DNA of 64,000 nucleotides from Eshraghiella sp964441705. Its GTDB lineage: Bacteria > Bacillota > Clostridia > Lachnospirales > Lachnospiraceae. The stretch is taken from assembly GCA_964441705.1 (NCBI GenBank), contig CAYTWF010000003.1, positions 18,070 through 82,069 of the forward strand, in the 5' to 3' direction. Positions 42,527 to 51,628 of this stretch are shown piece by piece. The translations under genes and the position numbers were made by a program. The notes beneath the pieces were generated by a model, which made no database searches, was not told where the DNA came from, and saw nothing but the letters and a program-made list of their open reading frames with translations. The stretch's first letter is position 1, and each line of letters opens with the position of its first letter.

Positions 42527-43801
42527 CTAGTCCTTCAAACATCCTATTGGTACAACATATACATCATCTGGTCTCTTATATGCATATTCACCCACACCTA
42601 TAAGAACCATCAGAAAAGAAGGTTCCTTCATTCTATCTGTATCTATTTTATTTTTAAGAGTTATTAGTGTCTCTACTCCATGTTCAATAGCAGCATCTCC
42701 TCCAAGCTTAATTTCAATAAGTCCATAAGAACCATTTCTAAGATGAATTACTGCATCACATTCAAGTCCAGACTTGTCTCTATAATGATAAACACTACCT
42801 CCAATTGAATCTGCATATATTCGTAAATCTCTAACACATAAGGATTCTAACATAAGTCCATATGTCTCTAAATTATTGATAAGATCATCGGGACCTAACC
42901 CCATGGCAGCCACTCCTATTGATGGATCAATAAAATACCGTGTGTCAGATGTTCTAATTGCCGTTTTTGAACGAAGATTAGGATTCCAAGCTGGCATATC
43001 TTCAATAACAAAGATTTTTTTAAGTGCATTAACATATGAAACAACTGTATCTTCATCAAGTGTGTCCGCATCATTACTCTTCATATCATCTCTGATTGTA
43101 GTATATGCCACCTGTCCACCTTGGTTCCTTGCATACGAACGCATTAGTACTCTAGCACGTTCTTCATTCCTTGTTACTCCATCAACTCTTGAAATATCAG
43201 TTCTAACAATAGCATCATAATAATCCACCGCCTGTTCCAATGCTATATCGTCCTCATAAAAAGAAGCTCTAGGCCAACCTCCTCTACAGATTAAAAACGC
43301 TAATCTGGCAATATCTATCTGATTAACACCTTCTATTCTTTCAGGTGCATTAAATAATTCTTTCAGACTAATTGCTCCATTGGATTCACCTGACTCATAT
43401 AGACTCATTGGTCTCATTCTTATCCAGGCGAATCTACCTGTTCCTGTATGAATTATTTCATTAGTTTCTGGAGGTACTGCCGATCCAGTTAGAATAAACT
43501 GTCCGTCTTCATCTCTATGATCAACTTCAAATCTCACAGCATCCCAAAGTTTTGGTGCAATTTGCCATTCATCAATTAGTCTTGGTGTACTTCCTTTAAG
43601 GAGCATAGAAGGACTAACCTCTGCCATAGTTATATTTTGCCTTATTTTATCAGGTTCCGACATATACAAAATACTATTTGACAGTTGTTCAGCAGTGGTA
43701 GTTTTTCCACACCACTTGGGGCCTTCAATTAATATAGCGCCTTTGCCTGCAAGTTTTTTCTCTATAATTTTATCTGCAATTCTTTTTTTATATTTTTTCA
43801 C
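42527..43801 (-). CDS. AAA ATPase with DUF4143 domain
   Basis: 424 residues. N-terminal P-loop domain of the AAA_14 type: IEGPKWCGKTTTAEQL (about 22-37), then LIDEWQIAPKLWDAVRFEVD as Walker B and following helix, and FILTGSAVPP as sensor region. A DUF4143 domain follows (about 180-400) with DISRVDGVTRNEERARVLMRSYARN and the nuclease-like stretch SGLECDAVIHLRNGSYGLIEIKLGG. The ED...EIK pattern resembles restriction-nuclease folds. The start is a GTG at 43801 after GAGGTGATAAT. Function is unknown for the family. A 23-bp tandem repeat stands just upstream of the promoter. Confidence 0.9.
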   Translation of the reverse strand: MKKYKKRIADKIIEKKLAGKGAILIEGPKWCGKTTTAEQLSNSILYMSEPDKIRQNITMAEVSPSMLLKGSTPRLIDEWQIAPKLWDAVRFEVDHRDEDGQFILTGSAVPPETNEIIHTGTGRFAWIRMRPMSLYESGESNGAISLKELFNAPERIEGVNQIDIARLAFLICRGGWPRASFYEDDIALEQAVDYYDAIVRTDISRVDGVTRNEERARVLMRSYARNQGGQVAYTTIRDDMKSNDADTLDEDTVVSYVNALKKIFVIEDMPAWNPNLRSKTAIRTSDTRYFIDPSIGVAAMGLGPDDLINNLETYGLMLESLCVRDLRIYADSIGGSVYHYRDKSGLECDAVIHLRNGSYGLIEIKLGGDAAIEHGVETLITLKNKIDTDRMKEPSFLMVLIGVGEYAYKRPDDVYVVPIGCLKD

Positions 43802-43821
43802 ATTATCACCTCTGTATGCTT

Positions 43822-43850
43822 ATTTTACCCTCTTTTGATTTTTTTATCAA
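43822..43850 (-). promoter_or_regulatory. Promoter of the AAA/DUF4143 gene
   Basis: Minus strand TTGATA (43845-43850), 17-base spacer, TAAAAT (43822-43827), 21 bp before the GTG start. The -35 is itself part of a TTGAT/ATCAA dyad. Confidence 0.7.
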
Positions 43851-43857
43851 TCATTTT

Positions 43858-43934
43858 CGGTGATTTGGCATTATTTCATTCGGTGATTTGGCATTATTTC
43901 ATTCGGTGATTTGACATTATTTTATTCGGTGATT
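43858..43934. repeat. 23-bp tandem repeat, 3.3 copies, upstream of AAA/DUF4143 gene
   Basis: Units CGGTGATTTGGCATTATTTCATT at 43858-43880 and 43881-43903 are identical; 43904-43926 differs at two bases; 43927-43934 is a partial copy. The array stands 8 bp upstream of the ATPase gene's -35 box, so it could bind a regulator or the ATPase itself. Confidence 0.9.
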
Positions 43935-43999
43935 CGTCCAAATAATAAAGTCTTTTTAAGTTAATGACATTGCGATAGAGTGCTTTCACGACACATAAC

Positions 44000-44030
44000 C
44001 AAAATCGGGCAGCTTCTATCACTGCCCGAC
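44000..44030 (-). terminator. Terminator of the metal-efflux operon
   Basis: TCGGGCAG and CTGCCCGA arms (44005-44029) with a short loop, followed by TTTTGG on the minus strand, just after the arsR-family gene. Confidence 0.8.
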
Positions 44031-44039
44031 TGATTTCTA

Positions 44040-44411
44040 TCATTCTTCTATATGCTCTCGTCCCTGGTCGATAATTGTTCTCACATGTGCATCCGCTAAT
44101 GAGTAAAATACAGATTTGCCCTCCCTGCGGCTTTTTACCAGTCTGCTCTGTTTAAGTATTTTGAGCTGATGGGATATGGCTGACTGAGTCATGTTAAGTG
44201 CCTCTGCCAAATCACACACGCACACCTCTGCTTCAAATAATACATATAGAATTCTAATTCTTGTAGAATCCCCAAACACCTTGAATAACTCAGCAAGGTC
44301 ATAGAGTTCTGTTTCTTCTGGAAGTGTATCATTAACTATCTTAAGTAAATTCTCGTGAATCTCACAGCAGTCACAGCTTTCAACTTCTAATTCAGACATA
44401 TTCTCACTCAC
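44040..44411 (-). CDS. ArsR/SmtB-family metal sensor repressor
   Basis: 123 residues. N-terminal cysteines in ESCDCCEIHE and the alpha-3 motif EVCVCDLAEAL are the thiolate pattern of CadC-like sensors for Cd/Pb/Zn; the C-terminal helix carries DAHVRTIIDQGREHIEE, whose His and Asp residues fit an alpha-5 zinc site. The winged helix includes MTQSAISHQLKILKQSRLVKSRREGK. It is the last gene of an operon with a metal-binding peptide and a P-type ATPase. It likely binds the 22-bp palindrome at the operon promoter and is released by metal. Confidence 0.93.
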   Translation of the reverse strand: MSENMSELEVESCDCCEIHENLLKIVNDTLPEETELYDLAELFKVFGDSTRIRILYVLFEAEVCVCDLAEALNMTQSAISHQLKILKQSRLVKSRREGKSVFYSLADAHVRTIIDQGREHIEE

Positions 44412-44414
44412 TCT

Positions 44415-46283
44415 CTATAATTTCTTAACCATAAGTGCCCTTATTGCATTAAGCACTGCAATTACCATTACCCCTACATCGGCAAAAATAGCCAGCCACA
44501 TATTGGCAATACCTACTGCACCTAATATAAGGCACACTATTTTGATTCCTATTGCAAAATATATATTCTCATATACTATACGAATACATTTTCTTGATAT
44601 CTTAATTGCCTTGGCAATCTTAAGAGGGTCATCATCCATAAGTACAATATCTGCGGCTTCAATTGCTGCATCTGAGCCAAGTGCACCCATTGCAATACCA
44701 ATGTCTGCTCTTGAAAGAACCGGTGCATCATTAATTCCGTCTCCTACAAATGCCAGCTTATCCCTGCCCTTCATTGTACCCAGCAGCTCCTCAACCTTGC
44801 TTACCTTATCTCCAGGAAGAAGCTCACTGTATACCCTGCTGATTCCAAGCTGTGCAGCCACACTGTCTGCCACATTCTTTTTGTCACCGGTAAGCATAAC
44901 CGTCTCTTCAACACCGGCCCTGTTCAATGCCTTGATAGAGGCCTTGGCATTCGTCTTAAGCTTATCTGCTATAAGAATATGTCCCTCGTATACTCCATCA
45001 ACTGCTATGTGAACTACAGTTCCAACACAATGACATTCCATACAGCTTATTCCAAGCTTATCCATAAGTCTTGAATTACCTGCTGCCACCCGGTGTCCGT
45101 CAACAACAGCTGTTACACCATTGCCGCTTATCTCCTCAACATCACTGACTCTGCTCTTATCTATCTCTTTGCCATAGGCTTTAATAAGGCTTCTGCTGAT
45201 TGGGTGCGTAGAATAGCTCTCCACAAGTGCTGCATATTCAAGTATTATATGCTCCTCCTGCTTGTTGTGATGAACTCCTACAACCTCAAATACACCCTCG
45301 GTCATAGTTCCTGTTTTATCAAATACAACCGTCCTTGTCTGAGAAAGCAGTTCAAGATAATTAGAGCCTTTAACAAGGACACCCTCCCTGCTCGCTCCGC
45401 CAATTCCGGCAAAAAAGCTAAGAGGAATACTTATAACAAGTGCACACGGACAGCTGATTACAAGAAATGTTAACGCTCTGTATATCCAGCTAAGCCAGTC
45501 TGGCGATATTCCCATAATTACCAGCCTTACAAGTGGCGGCGCAACTGCAAGTACAAGTGCACCGATACACACCGCCGGTGTATAGATTCTTGCGAACCTT
45601 GTTATGAAATTCTCTGACCTTGATTTCTTGGAGCTTGCATTCTCCACCATGTCAAGAATCTGAGAAGCTGTAGATTCTCCAAATTCTCTGGTGGTTCTTA
45701 TTCTTAACAGACCTGACTCATTAATACATCCGCTTATTACCTCGTCCTTCTCGGCTACATTACGTGGAAGACTCTCGCCTGTAAGTGCACTTGTATTAAG
45801 TGAGGACCTTCCCTCAACAACAACGCCATCTATAGGTATCTTTTCTCCAGGCTTAACTACAATTATACTTCCAATCTCTACCTCGTCCGGGTCAACTCTC
45901 TTAACCTCCCCATCCACCTCAAGATTGGCATAATCCGGTCTGATATCCATAAGTTCGCTTATGTTACGTCTGCTTCTGCCAACTGCATAGCTTTGGAACA
46001 GCTCGCCTATCTGGTAAAAAAGCATAACTGCCACGCCTTCTGTATACTCACCAAGAGCTATTGCTCCAACAGTGGCTATAGCCATAAGAAAATTCTCATC
46101 AAATACCTGTCCATGAATAATTCCCTTAAATGCCTTCTTAAGTATGTCATATCCAATAACCAGATATGGAATCATAAATAATCCAAATTTCAAATATCCG
46201 GTAACCGGCAGTACCTCTAATAAAATAATAAGTACAATTGCTATTCCAATTCTGATTAAAACGTTCCTCTGCTTCTTATTCAT
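44415..46283 (-). CDS. Heavy-metal P1B-type ATPase (CadA/ZntA-like)
   Basis: 622 residues. Membrane motif SCPCALV places it in the P1B-2 group (Zn2+, Cd2+, Pb2+). Actuator ALTGESLP, phosphorylation site FDKTGTMTEG, nucleotide-binding SYSTHPIS (the conserved HP pair), hinge GDGINDAPVL. The protein lacks the usual N-terminal metal-binding domain; that domain is encoded as the separate gene just upstream. It exports metal ions from the cytoplasm. It ends 3 bp before the arsR-family gene. Confidence 0.96.
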   Translation of the reverse strand: MNKKQRNVLIRIGIAIVLIILLEVLPVTGYLKFGLFMIPYLVIGYDILKKAFKGIIHGQVFDENFLMAIATVGAIALGEYTEGVAVMLFYQIGELFQSYAVGRSRRNISELMDIRPDYANLEVDGEVKRVDPDEVEIGSIIVVKPGEKIPIDGVVVEGRSSLNTSALTGESLPRNVAEKDEVISGCINESGLLRIRTTREFGESTASQILDMVENASSKKSRSENFITRFARIYTPAVCIGALVLAVAPPLVRLVIMGISPDWLSWIYRALTFLVISCPCALVISIPLSFFAGIGGASREGVLVKGSNYLELLSQTRTVVFDKTGTMTEGVFEVVGVHHNKQEEHIILEYAALVESYSTHPISRSLIKAYGKEIDKSRVSDVEEISGNGVTAVVDGHRVAAGNSRLMDKLGISCMECHCVGTVVHIAVDGVYEGHILIADKLKTNAKASIKALNRAGVEETVMLTGDKKNVADSVAAQLGISRVYSELLPGDKVSKVEELLGTMKGRDKLAFVGDGINDAPVLSRADIGIAMGALGSDAAIEAADIVLMDDDPLKIAKAIKISRKCIRIVYENIYFAIGIKIVCLILGAVGIANMWLAIFADVGVMVIAVLNAIRALMVKKL

Positions 46284-46307
46284 ATCAGGCCTCCTTATCT
46301 GCTTATA

Positions 46308-46526
46308 TTAGATAAAAATCTCGCAGTCATCCTCAACCTTCTTACAGTTCTTAAGTACCGCTTTCATTACTTCCTTAGGGTCCTTACCCTCTTCAAATTC
46401 AACTGCCATTTTAAGAGTCATAAAATTAACAGCAGCATCCTTAACTCCATCCGTCTTCTTAGCAGCATCCTCCATCTTATTAGCACAATTAGCGCAGTCA
46501 ACTTCAATCTTATAGGTTTTCTTCAT
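46308..46526 (-). CDS. Heavy-metal-associated (HMA) domain protein
   Basis: 72 residues. A single HMA fold with the metal-binding motif DCANCANKM at the N-terminus and a C-terminal KKVEDDCEIFI. It starts at ATG 46526 (MKKTYKIEVD), preceded by AGGAGA; an upstream Met at 46547 is less favoured. It precedes the ATPase by 24 bp. Inference: it acts as a stand-alone substitute for the metal-binding domain missing from the ATPase, delivering metal to it. Confidence 0.9.
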   Translation of the reverse strand: MKKTYKIEVDCANCANKMEDAAKKTDGVKDAAVNFMTLKMAVEFEEGKDPKEVMKAVLKNCKKVEDDCEIFI

Positions 46527-46558
46527 TATCATCTTCTCCTTTACCACTCACGTTTCAT

Positions 46559-46617
46559 CATATGAGCACTTGTTCATATGTTTGATTATATTATAGCACC
46601 AGGATTTTCAATGTCAA
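46559..46617 (-). promoter_or_regulatory. Metal-operon promoter with SmtB/CadC-type operator
   Basis: Minus strand TTGACA (46612-46617), 16-base spacer, TATAAT (46590-46595). A 22-bp imperfect palindrome CATATGAACA-AGTGCTCATATG lies at 46559-46580, just downstream, matching known ArsR/SmtB-family operators. Confidence 0.85.
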
Positions 46618-46624
46618 CCATTTT

Positions 46625-47974
46625 TTAAATGTTTTTTACATTCTGTTTTCTTATAAACACGATGAAATCAATAAGCACAATTATTCCACACACGGTCCAG
46701 ATAACAGGCTCAGTAATACATACGCCCATGTATCCCATAACCGGAGTTATAAGACCCACCGCGCCGAATTTAAACACAAGCTCAATTATACTTCCGGTAA
46801 GGGGTACAAGCTTGTGTCCTACTCCCTGAAGAGAACATCTGAGAATAAGGAGGAAGCTTAATACAAAAAAGAAGGGAATATTAATATGAATATATTTTGA
46901 TGCAGTGTCAATAACAAGCCCATCCGTTGTTCCGGTAAGCAGTCTGGTCATAAGTCCACTGCCTGCAAAAGCAAGAATGCAGCATATACCGCTCCAGATA
47001 AATGCAATTATGAGTGAATCCTTGATTCCTCTGATTACACGCTTCATATTTCCTGCTCCGTAATTTTGACTGGCAAAGGTTGATGCAGCGGTGCTTAATG
47101 TGCCAAGGGGCATCATGAATATATCGTCTATTTTTCTGGCTGCCGTATGGGCTGTAATTGTCCTTTGCCCCAGTGAATTAACACTCTTTTGGAGTGCTAC
47201 AGAACCAATACTTACAATGGCGTACATTAATCCCATTGACAGACCTGTGGTAAGAAGGTCTGCAATAATTCCCTTATCCATAACCATATACTGCTTATGA
47301 GGAATAAGGACCGGGCATTTACGTATTATATACACCACGCAGTATATTACAGATACAAGCTGTGAGATAACGGTTGCTATTGCTGCTCCCGCTACACCCA
47401 TGTGCATCCACTTAACCAGCGCAATATCAAGAATAATATTAATAATTGTTGATATAACAAGAGCCACCAGCGGGGTCTTGCTGTCACCTATGGCTCTTAG
47501 AAGACCTGCAAGTGTATTGTAGAAAAGAGTAATGACCATAAATGCCAAAATAATCTCCAGATATATCTGGGAATCGCCAATAATATTATCCGGAATCGCA
47601 AGAAATCCCAACACCGGTCTAAGGAATATAACACTTATCAGTGTAAAAATCACAGCAATTACTGCGGTCAATGCAAAGGTAAGTGATACCGTCCTGTTAA
47701 CCCGCTCCTTATCTGCAGCTCCATAATATCTTGCAAGAACAACTGCAAAGCCATTAGTCATTCCTGAGGCCAGGCCCAGAACAACACCATAAAGAGCAGC
47801 AGTTGCACCAACTGCTGCAAGTGCATTATCTCCAAGAACATTACCAATTACCGCTGTATCCACAACATTGTAAAGCTGCTGAAAGATATTGCCAAACAGT
47901 ATTGGAAGAGAAAACAATATAATTGTTCTCATCGGAGAACCATTAACCATATCCAGAGTGTTGTTTTTAGCCAT
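46625..47974 (-). CDS. MATE family efflux transporter, second
   Basis: 449 residues, about twelve membrane segments in two halves. Start MVNGSPMRTIILFSLPILFGNIFQQLYNVVDTAVIGNVLG is characteristic of the clostridial MATE branch. It starts 12 bp after the hybrid kinase gene, so both are probably on one mRNA. Substrate unknown. Confidence 0.93.
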   Translation of the reverse strand: MAKNNTLDMVNGSPMRTIILFSLPILFGNIFQQLYNVVDTAVIGNVLGDNALAAVGATAALYGVVLGLASGMTNGFAVVLARYYGAADKERVNRTVSLTFALTAVIAVIFTLISVIFLRPVLGFLAIPDNIIGDSQIYLEIILAFMVITLFYNTLAGLLRAIGDSKTPLVALVISTIINIILDIALVKWMHMGVAGAAIATVISQLVSVIYCVVYIIRKCPVLIPHKQYMVMDKGIIADLLTTGLSMGLMYAIVSIGSVALQKSVNSLGQRTITAHTAARKIDDIFMMPLGTLSTAASTFASQNYGAGNMKRVIRGIKDSLIIAFIWSGICCILAFAGSGLMTRLLTGTTDGLVIDTASKYIHINIPFFFVLSFLLILRCSLQGVGHKLVPLTGSIIELVFKFGAVGLITPVMGYMGVCITEPVIWTVCGIIVLIDFIVFIRKQNVKNI

Positions 47975-47986
47975 AATGTATACCTG

Positions 47987-50014
47987 TTATCTGTTCTTTT
48001 TATTAAGAAGTCTTTCTATCGTCATGTATAAAAGCTCCGGTTCTATTGGCTTAGTTATATGCGCATCCATACCATGAGCCTGGGACTGTTCAACATCCTC
48101 ATCAAAAGCATTGGCAGTCATAGCTATTATAGGAATCTCTCTGCTGCCCTCTTTTTTGAGTTTTCGAATATTGGCAGTTGCCGCAAAGCCATCCATTACC
48201 GGCATTCTTATATCCATAAGAATTGCATCATAATAATGCGCCTCTGCAACAGTATAGGTCTCCATTGCCTCAAGACCGTTACCAACTACAATTACCTCAG
48301 CTCCTGTCTTTTCCAACAGACGCCTGGCAACCTCAGCATTAAGTGGATGGTCCTCTGCAAGGAGGAAGCGGCGTCCCTCAAAGCGGTAGTTCTTTCTCGG
48401 TTCGACCTTAATCTTTTCCTTATGTATCATAAATATGTTCTCAAATGCATTAATTATTGAGGACTGGAAAAGCGGCTTCTCCATGAACATATCCACCCCG
48501 GCAGCCCTTGCCTCAGTCTCAATATGGGACCAGTCATAGGCCGTCATAATGATAATTGATACATCAGGTCCTACAATACGCCTTATCTGTCTTGTAGTCT
48601 CAATACCATCCATATCCGGCATCTTCCAGTCAATAAATATAGTGTCAAAATCATTGTTTTTCTTATGAAGCTCAGATACGAGATTCACTGCTCTTATTCC
48701 CGAATCCACCCATTCTGCCTGCATTCCCATAGATGTAAGAATCTTCTGGGTTGACTGGCATACAACCACATCATCATCTACTACAAGAGCCTTAAGCATT
48801 GAAAGATTCATGGAATTAATAAGCTCCAGCCGCTGCCTGCTGTCCTCTGATATTCCCAGCTGAACCTCAATAGTAAATACTGAACCCACATTTTTAATGC
48901 TTTTAACGCTGATATGTCCATCCATCATCTCAACCATGCTTTTAGTAATGGCAAGACCGAGGCCTGTTCCATTGGTAGTGGACACATAGCTTGAGGATTC
49001 CTGTGAAAAAGCATCAAATATATGCGGAAGGAATTCTTCATCAATTCCAATTCCTGTATCACTGACAATAAATCTCAACGTTGCTCTATCGTTATTTCTT
49101 CTAATCTGCTCTATTGAAAGAGTTATTTTGCCGCCAGGCGAAGTGAATTTGATTGAATTACCAAGTACATTAACAAGTATCTGCTGGAGCTTGGTAACAT
49201 CTCCTACATATGTAGCTTCAGTAAAGCCATTGGCTATAGCATCGTAATCTATACCTTTGCTTGTTGCCTGCCCATATATAATTGTATTAACAGAGCTTAT
49301 TAACTGCTCAAAATCAAATGGTCCCTCATTCAGCACCATTCTTCCACTTTCAATTCGTGACATTTCAAGAATGTCATTAATAAGGGATAAAAGATATCTC
49401 GCTGACATTCCAATCTTGCCAATTGCATCCTCCATTGCTGTTGGATTATTAACATCTGAGGCGGCCAAAGCTGACAGACCAATTATGGCATTCATTGGAG
49501 TTCTAAGCTCATGGCTGACCCTTGAAAGGAATTGTGACTTGGCATTGCTGGCCTGCTCTGCTGCCTTAAGGGCACTTGCAAGGGCAAGATTACGCTGCGT
49601 CTCTGCCTGAAAGGTATCAGTAACATCCTCTCTTGTCATAATAATACTCTTATCATCCCGATTCAGATAATACTGTGTTATCTTGCGATAATGCAGCTTC
49701 TCATCCTCCCCTGTTGCCCTGCATATAAACTGGAACACATCTCTGTTCTCCAGATTCTCCCCTATGCTGGCAATTCTGGTGTAATTAACAGCCTTTTCGT
49801 TCTCATCTGAGATAATACTTCCGCTTACCAGCAGCGGCGCAATGACATCAAACTCCTCGCCATAGCCAGGCTGTATTCCCTTAATTGCATCCTTAGAACA
49901 AAATAACGTGTATGCACCAGTCTGTCCATTGATATATACAACATAATCGTAATTAGTGGATATAACCGAAGCAAACACATCATTTCTTATGCGCTCTATT
50001 TCTTCATTATTCAT
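47987..50014 (-). CDS. Cytoplasmic hybrid histidine kinase with two receivers
   Basis: 675 residues, no membrane segment. N-terminal PAS-like sensor (about 1-145, including VYINGQTGAYTLFCS and RKITQYYLNRDDKSIIMTREDVTDTF), then phospho-acceptor region SHELRTP (about 166), HATPase domain with N, G1 and G2 boxes (DTGIGIDEE, GTGLGLAI), then two receiver domains with acceptor aspartates in FIDWKMPDMDG (about 459) and LMDIRMPVMDG (about 598). No HPt or DNA-binding output. Located between two MATE genes with a short gap to the downstream one. Signal is unknown. Confidence 0.92.
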   Translation of the reverse strand: MNNEEIERIRNDVFASVISTNYDYVVYINGQTGAYTLFCSKDAIKGIQPGYGEEFDVIAPLLVSGSIISDENEKAVNYTRIASIGENLENRDVFQFICRATGEDEKLHYRKITQYYLNRDDKSIIMTREDVTDTFQAETQRNLALASALKAAEQASNAKSQFLSRVSHELRTPMNAIIGLSALAASDVNNPTAMEDAIGKIGMSARYLLSLINDILEMSRIESGRMVLNEGPFDFEQLISSVNTIIYGQATSKGIDYDAIANGFTEATYVGDVTKLQQILVNVLGNSIKFTSPGGKITLSIEQIRRNNDRATLRFIVSDTGIGIDEEFLPHIFDAFSQESSSYVSTTNGTGLGLAITKSMVEMMDGHISVKSIKNVGSVFTIEVQLGISEDSRQRLELINSMNLSMLKALVVDDDVVVCQSTQKILTSMGMQAEWVDSGIRAVNLVSELHKKNNDFDTIFIDWKMPDMDGIETTRQIRRIVGPDVSIIIMTAYDWSHIETEARAAGVDMFMEKPLFQSSIINAFENIFMIHKEKIKVEPRKNYRFEGRRFLLAEDHPLNAEVARRLLEKTGAEVIVVGNGLEAMETYTVAEAHYYDAILMDIRMPVMDGFAATANIRKLKKEGSREIPIIAMTANAFDEDVEQSQAHGMDAHITKPIEPELLYMTIERLLNKKNR

Positions 50015-50101
50015 ATATTTTACCCCTTGTGCTTAACTGACAGTCCGTATTAATTATACAACTCCCAATATCATATTTCAATTTTTTTGTCACGACAAGG
50101 T

Positions 50102-51448
50102 TTAATTAATAATTGCCTTATTTTTCCATTTACCTCTTGCAAATCTGATAACACATACAACTGCCGTTACTGCCCAGGTAAAGCCATTGGTAGCCCATAC
50201 ACTCCAGTAGCCAAAGAACGGTATTCTCATCAAAAGCTGCGAAAAACCGATTCTGCATGCAACCTCAGTCAGACCATTAATAAAGGAGAATATTGTATCG
50301 CCGTAGCCATTAAGAATAGCTCTTGGAACATATATCATACCAAGTCCAAAATAGCATATGCTTGTTATTTTTAGTGCCTTTGCTCCCATTACTATTGTCT
50401 CTACATCATCAACAAAGATTCCAACAATATATCTGCCAAGGAAAAACATTACCGGAACAATTACTGCCGTAAATGCCAGCATAATCAAGGAGCCCTTCTT
50501 AAAGCCCTGTACAACACGGTCCTTTTTACCCGCTCCCATATTCTGTCCCGCATATGTAGTAAGTGCTATTCCCAGTGAACCATATGGCTGCTGGACAATC
50601 TGCTCAATTCGTCCGGTAATTGTAAATGTGGCAATAACTGTAGTTCCAAAACCATTAACAACACGCTGAAGAACAATACAGGATATTGCTATCATGGAAT
50701 TTTGCAGTGCAACAGGCATACCAAGTCTGAAGGACTTACCAATAATTCCCCAATCAGGTGACATCTGACTTCTCTTAAGATGAAAATACGAAATCTTCTT
50801 ATAAGCGTATATAACGCTTGCAACTGCTGCAACTACCTGTGAAATTACGGTTGCAAAAGCTACTCCGAATACACCCATTCTCCATACTATTACAAATAAG
50901 AGGTCAAGAACCACATTAACAACACCTGAAATAATCAGGAAATACAATGGCGTCTTGGAATCTCCCAAAGCTCTTAGAATAGATGCAACACCATTATATA
51001 CAGCAATAAATATCATTCCGGCACAGGTAGTTCTAAGATATATAACCGCATCGCTCATTATCTCCTGAGGAGTATCAAGCATGGATAAAAAAGCCGGTGT
51101 GAATACGGTTCCAACTACGCTTATCAATATTGATACTACTGAAAGTACGTATATTGAATTGGCTATTGTTTTGCTTACCAGGTCATCGTTCCTTGCCCCA
51201 TAATACTGGGATACAAGTATTCCTACACCTGTAGCAAGTCCAAGACTCAGTGAAAAGAAAAGAAAGTTCAGCGAACCACAGGCTCCTACTGCTGCAAGAG
51301 CATCCTTTCCTACAAATCTTCCAACAATTATTGAATCCACTACATTGTAGAGCTGCTGGAATATATTACCTATTAACAGGGGCCATGTAAAAGCAAGAAT
51401 ATGCTTTACAGGACTTCCGGTTGTCATATCTGTCATTTTATCAGTCAT
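50102..51448 (-). CDS. MATE family efflux transporter, third
   Basis: 448 residues, MATE fold with about twelve membrane segments; opening MTTGSPVKHILAFTWPLLIGNIFQQLYNVVDSIIVGRFVG closely resembles the other two MATE proteins here, so they are likely paralogues. ATG 51448 has AAGGTG upstream; the GTG at 51457 overlaps that site. Divergent from an AraC-family gene with about 180 bp between. Precedes the hybrid kinase by 87 bp. Confidence 0.93.
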   Translation of the reverse strand: MTDKMTDMTTGSPVKHILAFTWPLLIGNIFQQLYNVVDSIIVGRFVGKDALAAVGACGSLNFLFFSLSLGLATGVGILVSQYYGARNDDLVSKTIANSIYVLSVVSILISVVGTVFTPAFLSMLDTPQEIMSDAVIYLRTTCAGMIFIAVYNGVASILRALGDSKTPLYFLIISGVVNVVLDLLFVIVWRMGVFGVAFATVISQVVAAVASVIYAYKKISYFHLKRSQMSPDWGIIGKSFRLGMPVALQNSMIAISCIVLQRVVNGFGTTVIATFTITGRIEQIVQQPYGSLGIALTTYAGQNMGAGKKDRVVQGFKKGSLIMLAFTAVIVPVMFFLGRYIVGIFVDDVETIVMGAKALKITSICYFGLGMIYVPRAILNGYGDTIFSFINGLTEVACRIGFSQLLMRIPFFGYWSVWATNGFTWAVTAVVCVIRFARGKWKNKAIIN

Positions 51449-51558
51449 AATAATCACCTTTTCCTTTTTCTCAGTGGAATTATACTCATTTTTTTCGATG
51501 TATACTACCTATGTTTTGACGATTATTGCTCATTTTTTGCTATTATTTTGTTATTCTA

Positions 51559-51587
51559 TTGACTTTGAAGACTATTTTTCGTATCTT
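51559..51587 (+). promoter_or_regulatory. Promoter of the second AraC regulator gene
   Basis: TTGACT (51559-51564), 17-base spacer, TATCTT (51582-51587), about 40 bp before ATG 51629. Confidence 0.5.
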
Positions 51588-51628
51588 AATAATAATTTAT
51601 GGAAATAATCACGGGAAATGGTGAGAAT

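Noticed and set aside
43858..43934. CRISPR or microsatellite
   Set aside because: Tandem units have no spacers and only 3.3 copies; better viewed as a promoter-proximal tandem repeat.
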